A stretch of 64,000 nucleotides of DNA from Plutella xylostella (GCF_932276165.1 NC_063986.1:8630501-8694500); one strand, 5' to 3'. Positions 34,543 to 47,100 are shown, counted from the stretch's first letter. The notes: generated by a model not told the origin, from the sequence alone. Numbers and translations: made by a program.

Positions 34543-35988
34543 CATCTAAATGCTGGGACGGCGGGTTGACGGGTGCCAAATAGGGTTCCTCATGCAGCTC
34601 TACCTCATTGGGAATAGGGGCCTCCGTCGGTTTCACGACAGGCACGGGCGCTTCCACTACGACCTCCTCTGGACCATAGGGCTTATCTGCCACCAGGGCC
34701 TCGTCCTGCGGCACCGCCCGCAGAGTATTCAACACCTGCAGCAGGGTCCTAATGGAAGAACCCACATTCTCTTTAGTGATCAGCTTCGGAATCGATTTGT
34801 TGATTTGCAACGAGTCGAGAAGGTCACTCAGCGTAACCTTGGTAGTGACGGGAGCCGGCTTGTACTGCGGCTCGTCGACCACGTATTGGTAGTAATTAGG
34901 TCTGTGATTCAATGTCGCCTCCTGTGATGCGTCGTTTTCGATAACCTGTATGTTTTGCTTCGGAATATCGTACTCGAGTGCGGCAGATTCAGTGGAGCTA
35001 TAAATAGAAGCGTCTGTGGTAACGGCGGCCGGGCCCGCGATGGGCTTGAAGCCACTTTCCACGACCGGTTTGGTGGCGAGCTCGTGTGGTGGCGCTTGCG
35101 GCCGCAGCTTTTCATAATAGTTTTCCGACACGATGGACGGCGGCTTCCTCGCGGGCGGCGCGTACCCGCTATCGTGGTACTGAGGCCGGTGCGGCCGAGG
35201 CTTCACATACACGTGCTCCTTGCGGTACTGCACGGGCACTGGGATCGATTTCAAAGGAACATCGTAGATATCTTCAGCGGGCGGCGGCGGCCGAGTCGGC
35301 ACCTTCACTGGCGGTGTCTGCTCGTACGGAACCAACTTGTATTTCGGTGACGAGTCTTTATCGGGGATGTAGTACTGAACACCTGAAGAGTCTTCGCTCT
35401 GGTAGAAGTTTAAGTAGGGCTTCCTAGTGGGGGCTGCGAAGGGAGCGGGCTGCTTGTAGTTGCCAGGGCGGTGGACCAGCTGTCGGAAGTCATGGCCTTC
35501 CAAGTTCAAGTCGGTTAGGAAACTGCTGTAGCTCGGTGTCACTCTGGTTGGAGCCGAGTAATTAGGCGGATCTTTGTACAATTTGGTCGGATGCGCAGAG
35601 TCCTGGTGGTACTGGTGTCGGTTGCTCTGGTAGCGCGGCACGTTCCTGTACGGCGAGGGGTAGAGCTTCTTCTGTTGTCTCATGACCGCGGCCTCCACTA
35701 TCTCCGCCTTCTCGACCTCCACGGCCGCGCGGTGTGGCTCGGCGGTCGTCAGGTCATTAGCGTAGTAGAAAGTCATGTACGGGATCAGACGTCTATACCT
35801 CTCATTAGTAGAAAGCGTCGTCGCGTTAAGATTTAATTTTCTACTCTTCTGGTAGTTGTTGGTTGGCTCGGGAGGCGTCATGGGGACGAAGCCCTGCTGC
35901 ACGTCTACCATCATACCTCCCACCATCTTAACTTCTGGACTGTTCCCGTTCGGGGATATGGTGATTGACGTGACTAAGGCCGGTATAA
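34543..35988 (-). CDS. CPAP1-like chitin-binding protein: exon 2 (large Pro/Tyr-rich region)
   Basis: This 1446-nt exon, with acceptor tttgtttcag and donor gtaaga, is phase 1 at both ends. It begins VIPALVTSITISPNGNSPEV and runs for about 482 codons with no cysteine-rich domain. It is a low-complexity extracellular region rich in Pro, Tyr and Lys, with repeated PxxYKxPP-like and YxxP pieces. Such spacers link the signal peptide to the chitin-binding domain in many CPAP1-type cuticle proteins. An in-frame ATG at 36061 upstream gives a longer open frame, but the strong acceptor and exact phase with exon 1 favour the spliced start. Confidence 0.94.
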
Positions 35989-36984
35989 CTGAAACAAAGA
36001 AACAATAAGATATTATAGTAATGCGCGTATATTTGAAGCGTGAAAGACGAGGCCGCGTCATCTCAACTTGACCTTGTTTATTGGATTCATTACGAACTCA
36101 ACATTCCAATTTCAAATTCACGTAACCGTTGCTTCATATCAGTATCATCGATGCGGTGATTGGAGAAAAATAATAATTGGAGCGTTCACTATCGATGATA
36201 CAACATTGTATGCAAATGTTTCACTGTATCAAGCTGCACCTTTCGCTTACAAAGTGTAAAAGTCGTCCTGTTTGCTGTCCAGTCGAATAGAAAATGTTAT
36301 GTTATCTTCGTCTACATAACAGATTGTTATTATTCCTATCTGAATTTTCCTTTTCCTCACTGCCTATTGGTCTATGTAGGGTTCAGAATAAAACACAGGG
36401 CAATACCTATGCAAAGCACTATAGCTACTCGCTGAAAGTAGCTAAATAAATACCTAAAGGCATCGTTAAGAGATAGCCTTCAAGATATTCGCTCCAATTT
36501 AAGTTTAACCTTGAAGAGATATAATAATACACGACTAACTTACGAACAATTGATCTGCAACATTGTGCCTGGTATAATTGTATATCTAAACGGTAATCGT
36601 GGGAAAAATATTATAAACCATTAATTTTGTTATTTATGAATCGTCTCTAAATTACTTAGTTAAATGATTATTTACTGATTTGAATGTTACAATCCCCGAT
36701 TAAAATAATTACAAATTTTCAATATATTACACTACACTACACCAAAGTAAAATATAAGTTTGCACCGGAAAATTTTTGGTAGAGTGACTATGAGATTATA
36801 TTATGTATTGTAAAAAATAATTTGTGAATTTAATCTTCGTAACCATCCATTAGATAGGTAGGTACGTCAATTATATTAATGATACTTACTCATCTGAAGT
36901 GTTAATTAAATTTACTTTTACTTTCAAACTATAATTGCGAAATACTCATCCAGTTTCTCGGTTAAGTACCTGCATTCTACTATT

Positions 36985-37330
36985 AATAGACGCATTTTTC
37001 CTGAAATAAAAATGACATATTATGTATCTAGCCTATCTGAAACCTAGTTAAACATTGTGGGAGATATGGCGTTTCGACTTTCTCCGTGTTCGGCATCATA
37101 AGGGTCACAGTGACAGTTAAATAAAGTCAATTTTTCTCTCCACCTTTAATTTGCAAGGTGCGGGTGCCTATATAAATAGAGTGAGTCGCCCGCGCGCCTC
37201 AGTTGTAATATCACCATGCAGAAATGACTAGGTTTCAGATAGGCTAGATACATAATATGTCATTTTTATTTCAGGAAAAATGCGTCTATTATGTAGTCTG
37301 AGCCTATCTGAAACCTAGTTAAACATTGTG
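36985..37330. repeat. Foldback structure around left promoter-bearing repeat
   Basis: A perfect 64-bp inverted repeat pairs 36985-37048 with 37227-37290. It flanks most of the 176-bp unit at 37030-37205. A 44-bp end sequence containing GAGCCTATCTGAAACCTAGT follows at 37287-37330. The same 44 bp occur inverted at 41841-41884. Confidence 0.9.
37030..37205 (+). promoter_or_regulatory. Left 176-bp inverted repeat with TATA box and initiator
   Basis: It is the exact reverse complement of 41695-41870. It contains TATAAATA at 37171 and TCAGTTG at 37199-37205, with the initiator A 30 nt downstream of the TATA start: an ideal arthropod core promoter. It points right (plus strand), into intron 1 of the CPAP1-like gene. 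AATAAA lies within it as well, so it could be an LTR or TIR fragment. Confidence 0.7.
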
Positions 37331-40020
37331 AGATGTGTTTATTATCGCATGGTGGAGAGAAAACCAACTGTGACCCATAAGCTACTGATGAGTATATCAG
37401 TAGATAAATATTTGAATCTATAAATTTATAATGCATAGATTTCTAGGTAATAGATATACTAAAAAGAAAGGTATAAGTATACATAAGACTTAAGTACTTC
37501 CTTATTATTCCTGACTTGTCAGAAAGTTATGGAAGGTATGTACCTATACATATGTATAGGTAGGTATTTATACATATGGATACACACAGTGCCTCTTCGA
37601 AAGCAATACTATAAGTAATTATTGATCAAAATCTTGTTATTGCCAGGGAATATTTTTAACATACACTAGCCGAATGGATGGAACCAGTGAAATACTTTGC
37701 AACAATATTTAAAAGCTGTAAAATGTAGAATATCGATCCAGGCCGCTGGGGCTCAGGTCAGCACATGCTGACTAGGGTATGTAATTCTGGACTGACCTCA
37801 GAAATGCAGCAGCCGACCCTGGAGCCTCGAGGACCTGCTCAGTCAGCCCCGTACGACGACACGGCCTGCAACACCTGGCGCGGCATCTAGTCCTTGGAAC
37901 GAGGAGTGGTGCTTGAAGGGAAGATAATTTTACTAAATATCTCAGCCTCATCAGCTACTGGAAAAGATTAGATGAAGGCTGTGACACTGGCGGATAACTA
38001 AGTATTCAGTTTTTCAAAACATGATGCAGGTCACTATATTCATATTCTAGATTGACAAGTAACACACAGTCTAATTTTGTATTCTAACTAACTCGGCGGT
38101 TAACGAGTTCCTGTGCAGTCCTACTAGGAAGGAAAGTTATTTTATAAGCCTTTGCACCGATTTTGTGGGCTACTATCATTCTGTATCATCATGTGTGAAT
38201 ATAATGAGCTCTGGCAGCATTCCTTGGTAGATGACATCAATTAATAAAGATTGATTAACACAACAATAACAATTGTAATAGTTGATAAATGAAACCCGGC
38301 TAACATGTCTTAGCTGGGTAAGTAAATGATCAGTCATGCCACCAGGATAAGTAAAATGTTCAGTACTTCATATGAAAAACATTAACAAGGTCACCTTTAG
38401 GTATGTTCGTCAACACTAAGGGCAGGTCTCGGCCAAAACCTTAAGGTTTCGCCTTGTTGCAACTTCAAAGGTACGTAGGTAGGTACCTACTTACATTGTT
38501 GTAGGTTCGATTTTGAAACCATTAAGTCAACCTAGATAAAACAAAATAAAATAGCTCGATTAAATAAAGATGGTACGTAAAGATGATGCAACGACAGCCA
38601 ACATAGACTCTCTAATCTGTGGAAGCAACAATCATGGTGGCGGGAACATGGACAGTTGGACGAGCCACCTCGAGCCTGACTTATCAATCAGAACTGACAG
38701 TTCGCCAACAGCAGATAGCTTGCGGCTATCTATAGGTAAACTTAGGTAGTTAGCTATACCCAAGAAAAAGTTCTTGGACATCGATATGACAGTGGAACGG
38801 CGAATAACTGTGACACTCTTTAAAACAAAAAGGCTTGTTGTTGTCCAGCTAAGGAAGGTTACCTACTTCAGCGACCTGGTATTGCATTCTGAAAGAACTG
38901 CGAAGAGTTAATATTATGACTAATAATTATTACTTATTTAGAAAGTTTTCAGCAAACTCTAATAAATCAAGCAGCTACCATGTCACCGCTGCCCGGTTAT
39001 AACTCTGTACTAGCTTAGTAGATATATATACCAGTTTTAGCCTTCAGCTAGAGGCCAGAGAGCTCCAAAATGAGATGCGAGTACGAGCATGACACAAGTA
39101 ATTTTTTACTTGGTAACTAGTTACGTAACTAACTGAAAGATCCATAAAACAGTTGAGGATTACTCAAAATGGAATTGTGAAAACGGCACGTCTGCATCTT
39201 AACCAGTCAGTCTAAGTAGTTTCAGCAGATACAGTGTTGAAAAATAGTTATGAAACGTTTGCGCCAGAATCGAATTAAAAATACATTTTCATTAGAGAAG
39301 CCGTTTAGGCATGAATAGGTACTTTCACCCTTTGGATTGTGCTCCAAATGATGACCTTCGAAATTCATAGAAATTTAATGACGACTGCCATTGTTTATTA
39401 TCTAGCCCCGTACGTTGAGTAGGGCTGCGGCTACACGTGATGTGATACACAGTACACAGTAGGTATATGCATGTTTCCAGAATAGTGGAAGTTATAATTT
39501 TACCAAAAGGTAGTCGTCTCGTGCAAGAGCACCGTTACTCGATTTATTCGATACACAACTAGTAGACAGCTGCTGCGTAGGAGGTTCACGCATTTTTCAA
39601 CAAAGAGCTCGGATACACACTCACAATCCACTGTGCGGTGCACGGTGCCACTCAGAAACCGCGATGACACTCCGATCCTGATCACCCGACAGTAGGATCA
39701 TAATAAATTCGGTAACTTGTGAAGCGGTATGGTATAGCAACAGCGACTTTCACGAAATCAGGAATTAGCTCAGTGCTTTTAGGTTGAACACTCGCCGGTG
39801 GGATTCACTTTGCTCACAGCCGAGAAAAGAAAAGACTCAAAGCTGGAATCTGCCGATGTGTCATGACACTTAAGATAGTGTCTTGGGGGGTCACTTTATA
39901 TGACGAAAAACGAACTTTCAGTGCACGCTCTATCTGTTTGTATGTATTAAACGTGCCGATTGCACGACAACTCTCGTTCGTTCGTTTCTCATCAGTATAG
40001 AGTAACGCTCCTGTACTTAC

Positions 40021-40108
40021 CGTGCGTCACCATTCCCATGAGCAGTCCAATGATCTTAAGGCAGTTTAGAACAAAAGCTGCATTAGACAGTTTCTTCAGC
40101 AGAGACAT
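40021..40108 (-). CDS. CPAP1-like chitin-binding protein: exon 1 (signal peptide)
   Basis: ATG at 40108 (minus) opens MSLLKKLSNAAFVLNCLKII followed by GLLMGMVTH. After 88 nt there is a consensus donor (gtaagtac). The leftover base completes Val of exon 2 (VIPALVTSI), giving a basic start, a long hydrophobic core and a small-residue end: a secretion signal. Adding the five exons gives 2178 nt, exactly 726 codons including the stop. This is strong support for the model. The likely promoter is the inverted repeat at 41695-41870. The intron after it is 4.0 kb. Confidence 0.88.
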
Positions 40109-40140
40109 CGAAATAAAAAATTGATTGCACAACTATCCCC

Positions 40141-40221
40141 AGGAGCAGTCTACAGGTCACTTTGGGCAGTTCAGAAGAAAGCTGCTTTAATAGAATACCC
40201 TACCTCAGCGGAGGCATCAAA
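40141..40221 (-). pseudogene. Decayed second copy of the CPAP1 signal-peptide exon
   Basis: About 110 bp upstream of exon 1, similar sequence reappears in the same orientation (GCAGTTCAGAAGAAAGCTGC against GCAGTTTAGAACAAAAGCTG on the plus strand). It has an aligned ATG followed after five codons by TAG. It looks like a tandem duplicate of the exon that has lost its frame. The alignment is by eye and not extensive. Confidence 0.55.
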
Positions 40222-40544
40222 TTGAAGTGCTATAACACTTTTAGAAGCGGTGCACGTTACCCGATTTGTCGTCATCCATGCCGATGCGGCTACGGCGACT
40301 GCAGGTGGTTACTCAGGCTTCGTTGGTGTGCCCTTGTATGGCTAACATGACCAACCTTGGCAGTAAACGTTCGTCTGCATATGCCAAAATCACTGATGAA
40401 TAGCGCACGTTACTCGATACCTTCTAAATAAGTCACTCATAATGATGGCTGATGATGATGATGACCGTGCTAGCAATAGTGCAGGCGGTTCCGCTGAGCA
40501 TAAAATCTCTTCCCAGACAGGGGGCGTTTGGATCTGGCAACCAG

Positions 40545-40990
40545 AACAGGAGTGCCAGGTGTGCGCAGCGATGCAGGTGGGACAACACAGCCGCCAGGGC
40601 AGGAGTGCATGGCTGGGTCTATGCAGCGATGCAGGTAGCACAAACCGGTGGCCAGGGCCAGGACCGGGTGTACGCTGCGATGCAGGTGGCACAAAACGGT
40701 GGCCAGGGCCAGGACCGGGTGTACAGCCGCCAGGGCAGGAGTGCATGGCTGGGTCTATGCAGCGATGCAGGTACCACAAACCGGTGGCCAGGGCCAGGAC
40801 CGGGTGTACGCTGCGATGCAGGTGGCACGAGACGGCGGCCAGCGCAGGAGCACAGGGCCGGGTGTATGCTGCGATGCAGGTGGCACGAACCGGTGGCCAG
40901 GGCAGGAGCGCAGGGCCGGGTGTACACTGCGATGCAGGTGCCACAAGACGGCGGCCAGCGCGGGAGCACAGGGCCGGGTGCAGGTTACAC
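40545..40990. repeat. GC-rich minisatellite, about 51/58-bp units
   Basis: Seven copies of CGATGCAGGT occur (40570, 40628, 40679, 40764, 40815, 40873, 40931). Steps are 58, 51, 85, 51, 58 and 58 bp, with GGTGGCCAGGGCCAGGACCG between. Mixed 51- and 58-bp units shift the frame, so the long open frames here on both strands are repeat artefacts, not genes. Confidence 0.9.
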
Positions 40991-41694
40991 GAAACTTCAA
41001 TTTCACCGAATCGGCCTGCCTACCCTCAGCGGGTAGGTACCGGCGGATCACATTACTCGCCGCACATGCCACAATGTCCCTACATACTGAAACTCGGAGC
41101 CACGTGCTTCCTGTAAAAAATCCTATGACGGTCCTGGAAAGCTCCTGTTTGTAAAGCCTTACATAAGCTATAATCAAGTGCATTATTGTAATAGCAAAGT
41201 TTTTATCAACTGTTTTCTAAAATTATTAGAAATTGAGGGTAGAAAAATATATTTTTATAATTTTTTCCTGTATAAAATTAACATATGCTTTACTTAAAGC
41301 GGTCATTAATGTAAGTATCTAGCTCAAGCGCCACTAGTAGGACCGGAATATGTGATCAATCATCACCACGACTATTGAATCGGACCCTACTGCGTGGGAT
41401 AAAAACCCCAAGCGCCGGAGCATTATGACCAGTGGCCGAGCTTTTAAAAGCAGTAAATAATAGCATTTTACTCACGGCTTATCAACTCAAACCTTCGTTG
41501 CGAAATCCTCAGCAATGGCTGCGTGCGCAGCAGCCGGCAGGCCCCGCGCCGCCTGGTCCGCATCACGCTACAGCTCCCGGCAGCGAGGACTCCGCAAATT
41601 CAATATTATATTTTTCCCCGTCGGAGCGAAGCCGACGAGAACCGTGGCTACATTGAGCCATTTTGCCGAAGTGTTCACTTCAAAAATCAAAAAC

Positions 41695-41870
41695 CAACTG
41701 AGGCGCGCGGGCGACTCACTCTATTTATATAGGCACCCGCACCTTGCAAATTAAAGGTGGAGAGAAAAATTGACTTTATTTAACTGTCACTGTGACCCTT
41801 ATGATGCCGAACACGGAGAAAGTCGAAACGCCATATCTCCCACAATGTTTAACTAGGTTTCAGATAGGCT
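41695..41870 (-). promoter_or_regulatory. Right 176-bp inverted repeat; likely CPAP1 core promoter
   Basis: On the minus strand, TATAAATA at 41729-41722 lies 30 nt upstream of the initiator A at 41699 (TCAGTTG, 41701-41695). It points towards the CPAP1 signal exon 1.6 kb away, so it may drive that gene. It is identical, inverted, to 37030-37205. Whether it is the gene's own promoter, copied into its intron, or a repeat family with an internal promoter is open. Confidence 0.55.
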
Positions 41871-43208
41871 CAGACTACATAATACCATTAATCTCTCCAT
41901 AGCTCATCTGTTTATCCGCCGAGGTCTTTTGAGTAACCGTCCAATGGTCGAATGGATTGCTTTAATTGTATACATGCCTTCACTTTCGATATTTAGCAAC
42001 TTAAGTAGCCCCTAACACTTTGCGTCTACTTTTTGTATGGTAACGTAATTTACTCATTATGCTCTATATTGTGATTGTAATTTGTTTAAGTAATCGATTT
42101 GTATTTTAACTTATTTATAAGTACTAATAGTTTAACTCCTCGGAAGCCATGTTTTGACGAACAATAACAATAACACGTTATTGTTGTTGCTGATATAGGT
42201 ATCATAACACCATACTTTTTCGTTGTAAAAAAAAACTGGGACAAAATATTCCGTAATCTGAAATTATGTATGATTTTTATCAACCACATAAATTTTATCT
42301 GCAGACTACAGACAAGCCCGCAGATAAACAGCCACTCTCATTTACTTCCTGCGTCTCCATGATGTAGGTATGTTATTCGCTTGATTTATTTATAGTCGTT
42401 AGTGATCTACAGTTCTTATTCTAAAGTTGCATGATTATTATTATTCATGTGCGGCGCTGCACCCACATAACAAGGCTACCATGACTGAGTTTTTTGAGGC
42501 AATAACCAAAACTGGCAGGTAACCCGGTCTGATTGATCAGTTTGTTTATCTTTGTATGGAGTAAAGGTAGATCAGTACCAAAAAACAAAAAGTAGATGTT
42601 AAGTGTTGAATTTTTAGTGTTAGAAAAGCTGTGTCTTATCTGCAGCTTTTCTGTATGAATTTAAATTAAGTAGGTACCTAAGCAGTCTAAGCACATTTAT
42701 TTAAGTAGGTATAATATAGCGTTGATTCGTGTCAGTGCCTAGATCGTGAGTACAGGGAACGGATCTCAGCTGGGCTAATGCATTCCTATTTGTGGTCGTT
42801 AATACATCAACGTTTTTCCGTTGTGAAAGAACAACCCTGTAGTCCCGTTGTCCCCGTAATTCTTGTCCCCGTTAAGCGGGGACAACGGTACTTTCAGAAA
42901 ATAAATAAAATCAGGCCCGTTGTCCCCGTTGGTCGTGAGCTCCTCAACGGGGACAGCGACACTTAATAAAAAAATAAAAAATCAGACCCGTTGTCCCCGT
43001 TCTCAAAATAAACTTAAAAAAACACAAGTATATTTTTTATTTCATGAATTTTATATAATATCTTCACATCAAATCGCTTTTTTAGCTTAGATCAATTCAT
43101 AACTAACCTGGGTGATAATTTGGCAAATTTGATGAACGTGTAAATTTTAAAGGATGCGCTAACGGCACGACGAAATACTGCCGCGAAACAAAAGCACGGA
43201 TTAATGCC

Positions 43209-43797
43209 GAGTTGCAGAAAGGGACTTTAAGCTAATGTCGACATTAAATCTATGTCTGTCTCTTTCTGTCCGTATACTGTCAAAGCAAGGCAACAATACA
43301 CATGCCAACTGTGGACTAACTACACAAGAAGAGCATATAGCATCCTTAGAGTGCAGTATAAGTATAACGATGCGTTGCGAATCCTGTTGAGGCTGCCGCG
43401 GTTCTGCAGTGCGAAGGCCATGTTCGCCGACGCCAGGGTGCCCGACTTCTTCGCCGTGATGCGGCAGCGCGCCGCGGGGTGCTGGGATAGAGTGCGCAGC
43501 TCCAGTAACGAGCTCATTGCTGCTATAAACCAGGATATCTATGGAAATAGGTTTATGATACATTGGTCGTGCCTGCACCAGTCTGCCAATAAGAAGTAGA
43601 ATAATGATATTTTTTACAATGTGTTTGACTATGTGCCCCTTTACAGCATTTTAATATTTTAGGATTTTATTATTATATATAATTGTGTATTTTAACTATT
43701 CTATATTGTAATTACTTTGACTGTATATGGGGTTTCTTGTGATATTGCCTGAAATAAATGATTATTATTATTAACTTAAAGATCCTTTCTGCAACTC
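43209..43797. repeat. Inner inverted-repeat segment around LINE piece
   Basis: GAGTTGCAGAAAGGGACTTT at 43209 faces its near complement ending at 43797 (23 bp, two mismatches). It surrounds the LINE fragment, so either the LINE was captured inside a small TIR element or the repeat is a by-product of insertion. Confidence 0.65.
43252..43599 (+). pseudogene. LINE reverse transcriptase C-terminal fragment
   Basis: The 115-codon frame ends in the region that follows the reverse transcriptase domain in lepidopteran LINEs: YTCQLWTNYTRRAYSILRVQ, YNDALRILLRLPRFCSAKAM and FADARVPDFFAVMRQRAA. Upstream the frame is broken (stop in all frames near 43230) and the rest of ORF2 is missing. A 3' end with AATAAATG and ATT repeats follows at 43752-43772. 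It is a 5'-truncated dead copy. Confidence 0.8.
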
Positions 43798-44199
43798 AGT
43801 GTAAGATCGTTGTTTGCAAAACTCTCATTGGCTAAATCAGTTTTAACCAATGAGAGATTCCGTAAATTGCAAAAATTCCGTAAAATTCGAGTATTGTTTT
43901 TCTACTGTTTTGGTACTGAATCTGTGAAAAACATAAATAATTACTTATAATATGTAATCGTTATCTTTGTTTTTGTTTTTTTTTATTTCAATTAAAGCCG
44001 ATCATGTAACATTTTGTTTCATTTTATTTTGTCCTTTTCGTGCTAATAGAATTCGGAAGGGATAACGACACGTAAAATTTTGACGGCCCGTTGTCCCCGT
44101 TCACTATTGCCCGCAAAGGGGACAGCGGAACGAATATAAAATGACGTCCCGTTGTCCCCTTAACGGGGACACAGTAACGGGGACAACGGGACTACAGGG

Positions 44200-47100
44200 A
44201 AACAACAGCTTGTCATGTGCCAATGTGGGTAATAACTTAATTTAGCCCAGATCTTTTGCACGACCATCATAATTCACTTTTGCTCCATTTCTGCACTGAA
44301 ACTTTGCCGTTTAAAGCCTATTATTGTCTTAAATACGACACTATTGCGATAAACATTAAGGTTTATAGGTATTCTTGCGGGGTGATTTTATAAATGGCGA
44401 TCGGTAACACTTATGCACAGTTGTAGTGGTAATTAGGTATAATTATGTAACGTAGCTAACGTATTTATGGCTTTTAATAAAACATAAATAATATAAATTA
44501 AAAACATTAGAATAGAAAGGTAAGTAATCAATGCTATTGCTATAAAACTATTTATTACACATAAATGAGATTGTACATAGGCTAACTTAATCCTTATATC
44601 ATTCTCTCATAAATATCACCCGTTCTAAAATGTTTTTTTTTTGTGAAAAGTAAAGACATTAATTAAAATAAAAGAATGCATACCTTTACCTACACATACG
44701 TAGGTAAGTATAGGTAGGTTCACCTAGATGCTTGAGGAAGATAATCAATAATCACAAATACGTTAAAGTTTGTATGTAAGTGTTACGAAACTAAGCCGGT
44801 ATTGATGATAGTTGCCCAGCGCCGGTATGACTGGTGGCGCGCAGTAACTATTACGATGTGTCTGTGCATCGCATTATATCTTCAACTGCATAACATCCGT
44901 AGCCGTGACCGGGTATAGAGAAGGCATAGTTTCGATACTTCAATGAAGAGTGTGATGTGAGGTTGGTAGTTTTATAATCTTGGTCGGGATAACATAATAA
45001 TTGATTGATTGATAACTTTATCTTGCAAACTGATTAAACTATTTGTGGTGACCAATAAGGCCATAGGTACCTACTCTATTCTATAAAATGAAATATTAGA
45101 ATGAAATAAAATAAAATTGAGGAAAAGCTGCTGCGGTGAAGCCACGGTAACATCGATCGTCTTTTGAGATAATTAGGTAGGTAAGTACTTTCTTCTATAT
45201 TATATTTGACAGCTAGGTAATTTGCCTGTACGTTTTTTCATTAACTATGAGATAACGCCAGAACCATGATTTTGTACCTTCACTATATCAGATCCGTACC
45301 GTGTCTAATAGCTAAAAATCAATTGAACGCGGCCACAGCATCGTGTAATGAATTATCAAACCACGCTCGCTGCATATGTCAAAATAATTTATACTGCAAG
45401 CATTGCGTGTGTTTCATATTATTATACTGGGTGGAATTTAATCAGTGGACTTACCGTTGGCAGGTCATTGTTCACGGAAAGACAAGACATCATACAGGGA
45501 GCCGCGTTTAAATCGGTAATCCTTTATATACAGTTTCAGAGGATATATACAGTTATAGTACTTAATTAGACCTAGGTATTATAGCAGGATTGTTTCTTAT
45601 ACCAGTTGTAAATTATTTGCCAATCATCACTCATCACCCCTCATTTACGGATTCGTACTACTCGTATACCGTATCCAACAACCTACCCAAACTTTCTGCT
45701 ACCAAATGGACTTTTGTCATAAAATCTTTAGCGCTTTTTAATCAAGATACTTCTGACAGGACATATCGAATGTAAATTTGAAAGGCCCATAACCATGAGT
45801 GGCAGAATGCGAGAGCCTTGGTGAGTGACGGGACCACGTTGCATCCTGGTAGACATCGAACAGGACTTATAACAAAACCACTATTAAAGACTTTAACCAC
45901 AAGCATGAAGAATCAAAATCGGCAATTTGCCACCAAGACAATGCATAATTTGTAATAATTAAAATATCAGTGACCCTGGATTTTGTCGCAACAATCTAGC
46001 CACGTTTTTCAGATTGCAAAAATAAGATATAAGTGTCTACTTCTCGCATGCAAGAGTTTTTATTCGTAGTTCCGCTTCGTTTAATTTTATTAACTTCATA
46101 GAAATCACCGGACTGTAGTTTTATCCATTGTTTAATTAAATTTGTCTAATGTACAAAGAATAAAAACTTAAACACGTTACAATGAAAAGACCTTCAGTAT
46201 TAACCTACAGGGCTACCCACTTACTGACCACGTCAGTTACCCACTGCGGTGTATGGGGTACGCTGTGTGCCCTTTGAAACAATAATAGGTATTGTAATCA
46301 GCAGAGCTTTGTAATAGCAGGGTCGTGAGAATAAACCATGATATGACAGTCGGCTAACTGCCAACTAACACACGACCATAAAGTTCAGTCGCTTGTAACT
46401 GCCCCCTGGATTATCTATAAAGTGGGCACCCAACCCACTAGATACGTAGGTACCTAGTAATGTACCTAGCTGATAATGGTTGAACTTACAAATTATGCAT
46501 TTCAGTTACGCCCCTATGCAATAATATAATAATAGGTATAAAGAGTTTAAATCTATTACGATTTAGTTAAATTTGTCTAGTATATCACTAAAATCCTGCT
46601 ATTAAACCTACCAATAGAAAATATTATCATCAGAAATAAAAGATTCCTACTGCTAGAAACATTCCACTTGTCACCGGTAAAATCGGTACGATCAAGTTGA
46701 CCCTATCATCAGATCCTGTTGTCGGAGTCAGTATCTACGAATGCGCTTATTTACCCAGCCATAGGCATAGTAATATTGTCTAGGAAGTCATAACTACACC
46801 CCGACAACATAATAGCATACGAACGAGTATTCGAAGCAGATAACAACAGGATATTACGTGTAAACGGCCGAGTGAAATAATCGAATATAGACGTACTGCG
46901 ACCTCGATGACGTGAGATCAACAGGCTCAATAAAATAACTGAAACAATATCCTATGCATTTATATTGAGATATGAGGTACCGATCTAAGTTAGATCCTAT
47001 TAGGTACCATTTTCCTTGGATTTGCCTATTGTTTTTCTTATGAGTATATCTACCTAGTGTCAGTAAAAATTCTAGCGATGGCGTGTCAGTGAAATATATA

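Larger units (their letters stand above)
35989..40020 (-). other. CPAP1-like gene intron 1
   Basis: A 4.0-kb intron bounded by gtaagt (minus, at 40020) and ttgtttcag (minus, at 35989). It contains the left promoter-bearing inverted repeat (37030-37205), a local 64-bp inverted repeat around it and a GC-richer block at 37730-37920 that I could not assign. Confidence 0.8.
42835..44199. mobile_element. Nested TIR element with GTTGTCCCCGTT arrays
   Basis: The 23-bp ends CCCTGTAGTCCCGTTGTCCC(CGT) at 42835-42857 and inverted at 44177-44199 match perfectly. The motif GTTGTCCCCGTT or its complement recurs about ten times just inside both ends, like transposase sites. The middle was invaded by a LINE piece. 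The target duplication is not clear (AACAAC-like on both sides). Confidence 0.85.

Noticed and set aside
34550..35427. Plus-strand open frames of 113-131 codons
   Set aside because: They are shadows of the GC-rich minus-strand exon 2 of the CPAP1-like gene.
36000..36061. In-frame ATG at 36061 as the start of the CPAP1-like protein
   Set aside because: A strong acceptor lies at 35989 and the phase fits exon 1 at 40021-40108 exactly, giving a better signal peptide and a closed 726-codon frame.
40390..41183. Several overlapping open frames of 70-220 codons on both strands
   Set aside because: They arise because the GC-rich minisatellite lacks stops; the units shift frame and no domain or splice structure fits.
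45266..45569. Hydrophobic frames that might be a receptor exon
   Set aside because: No convincing acceptor, weak donor and no recognisable receptor motif.
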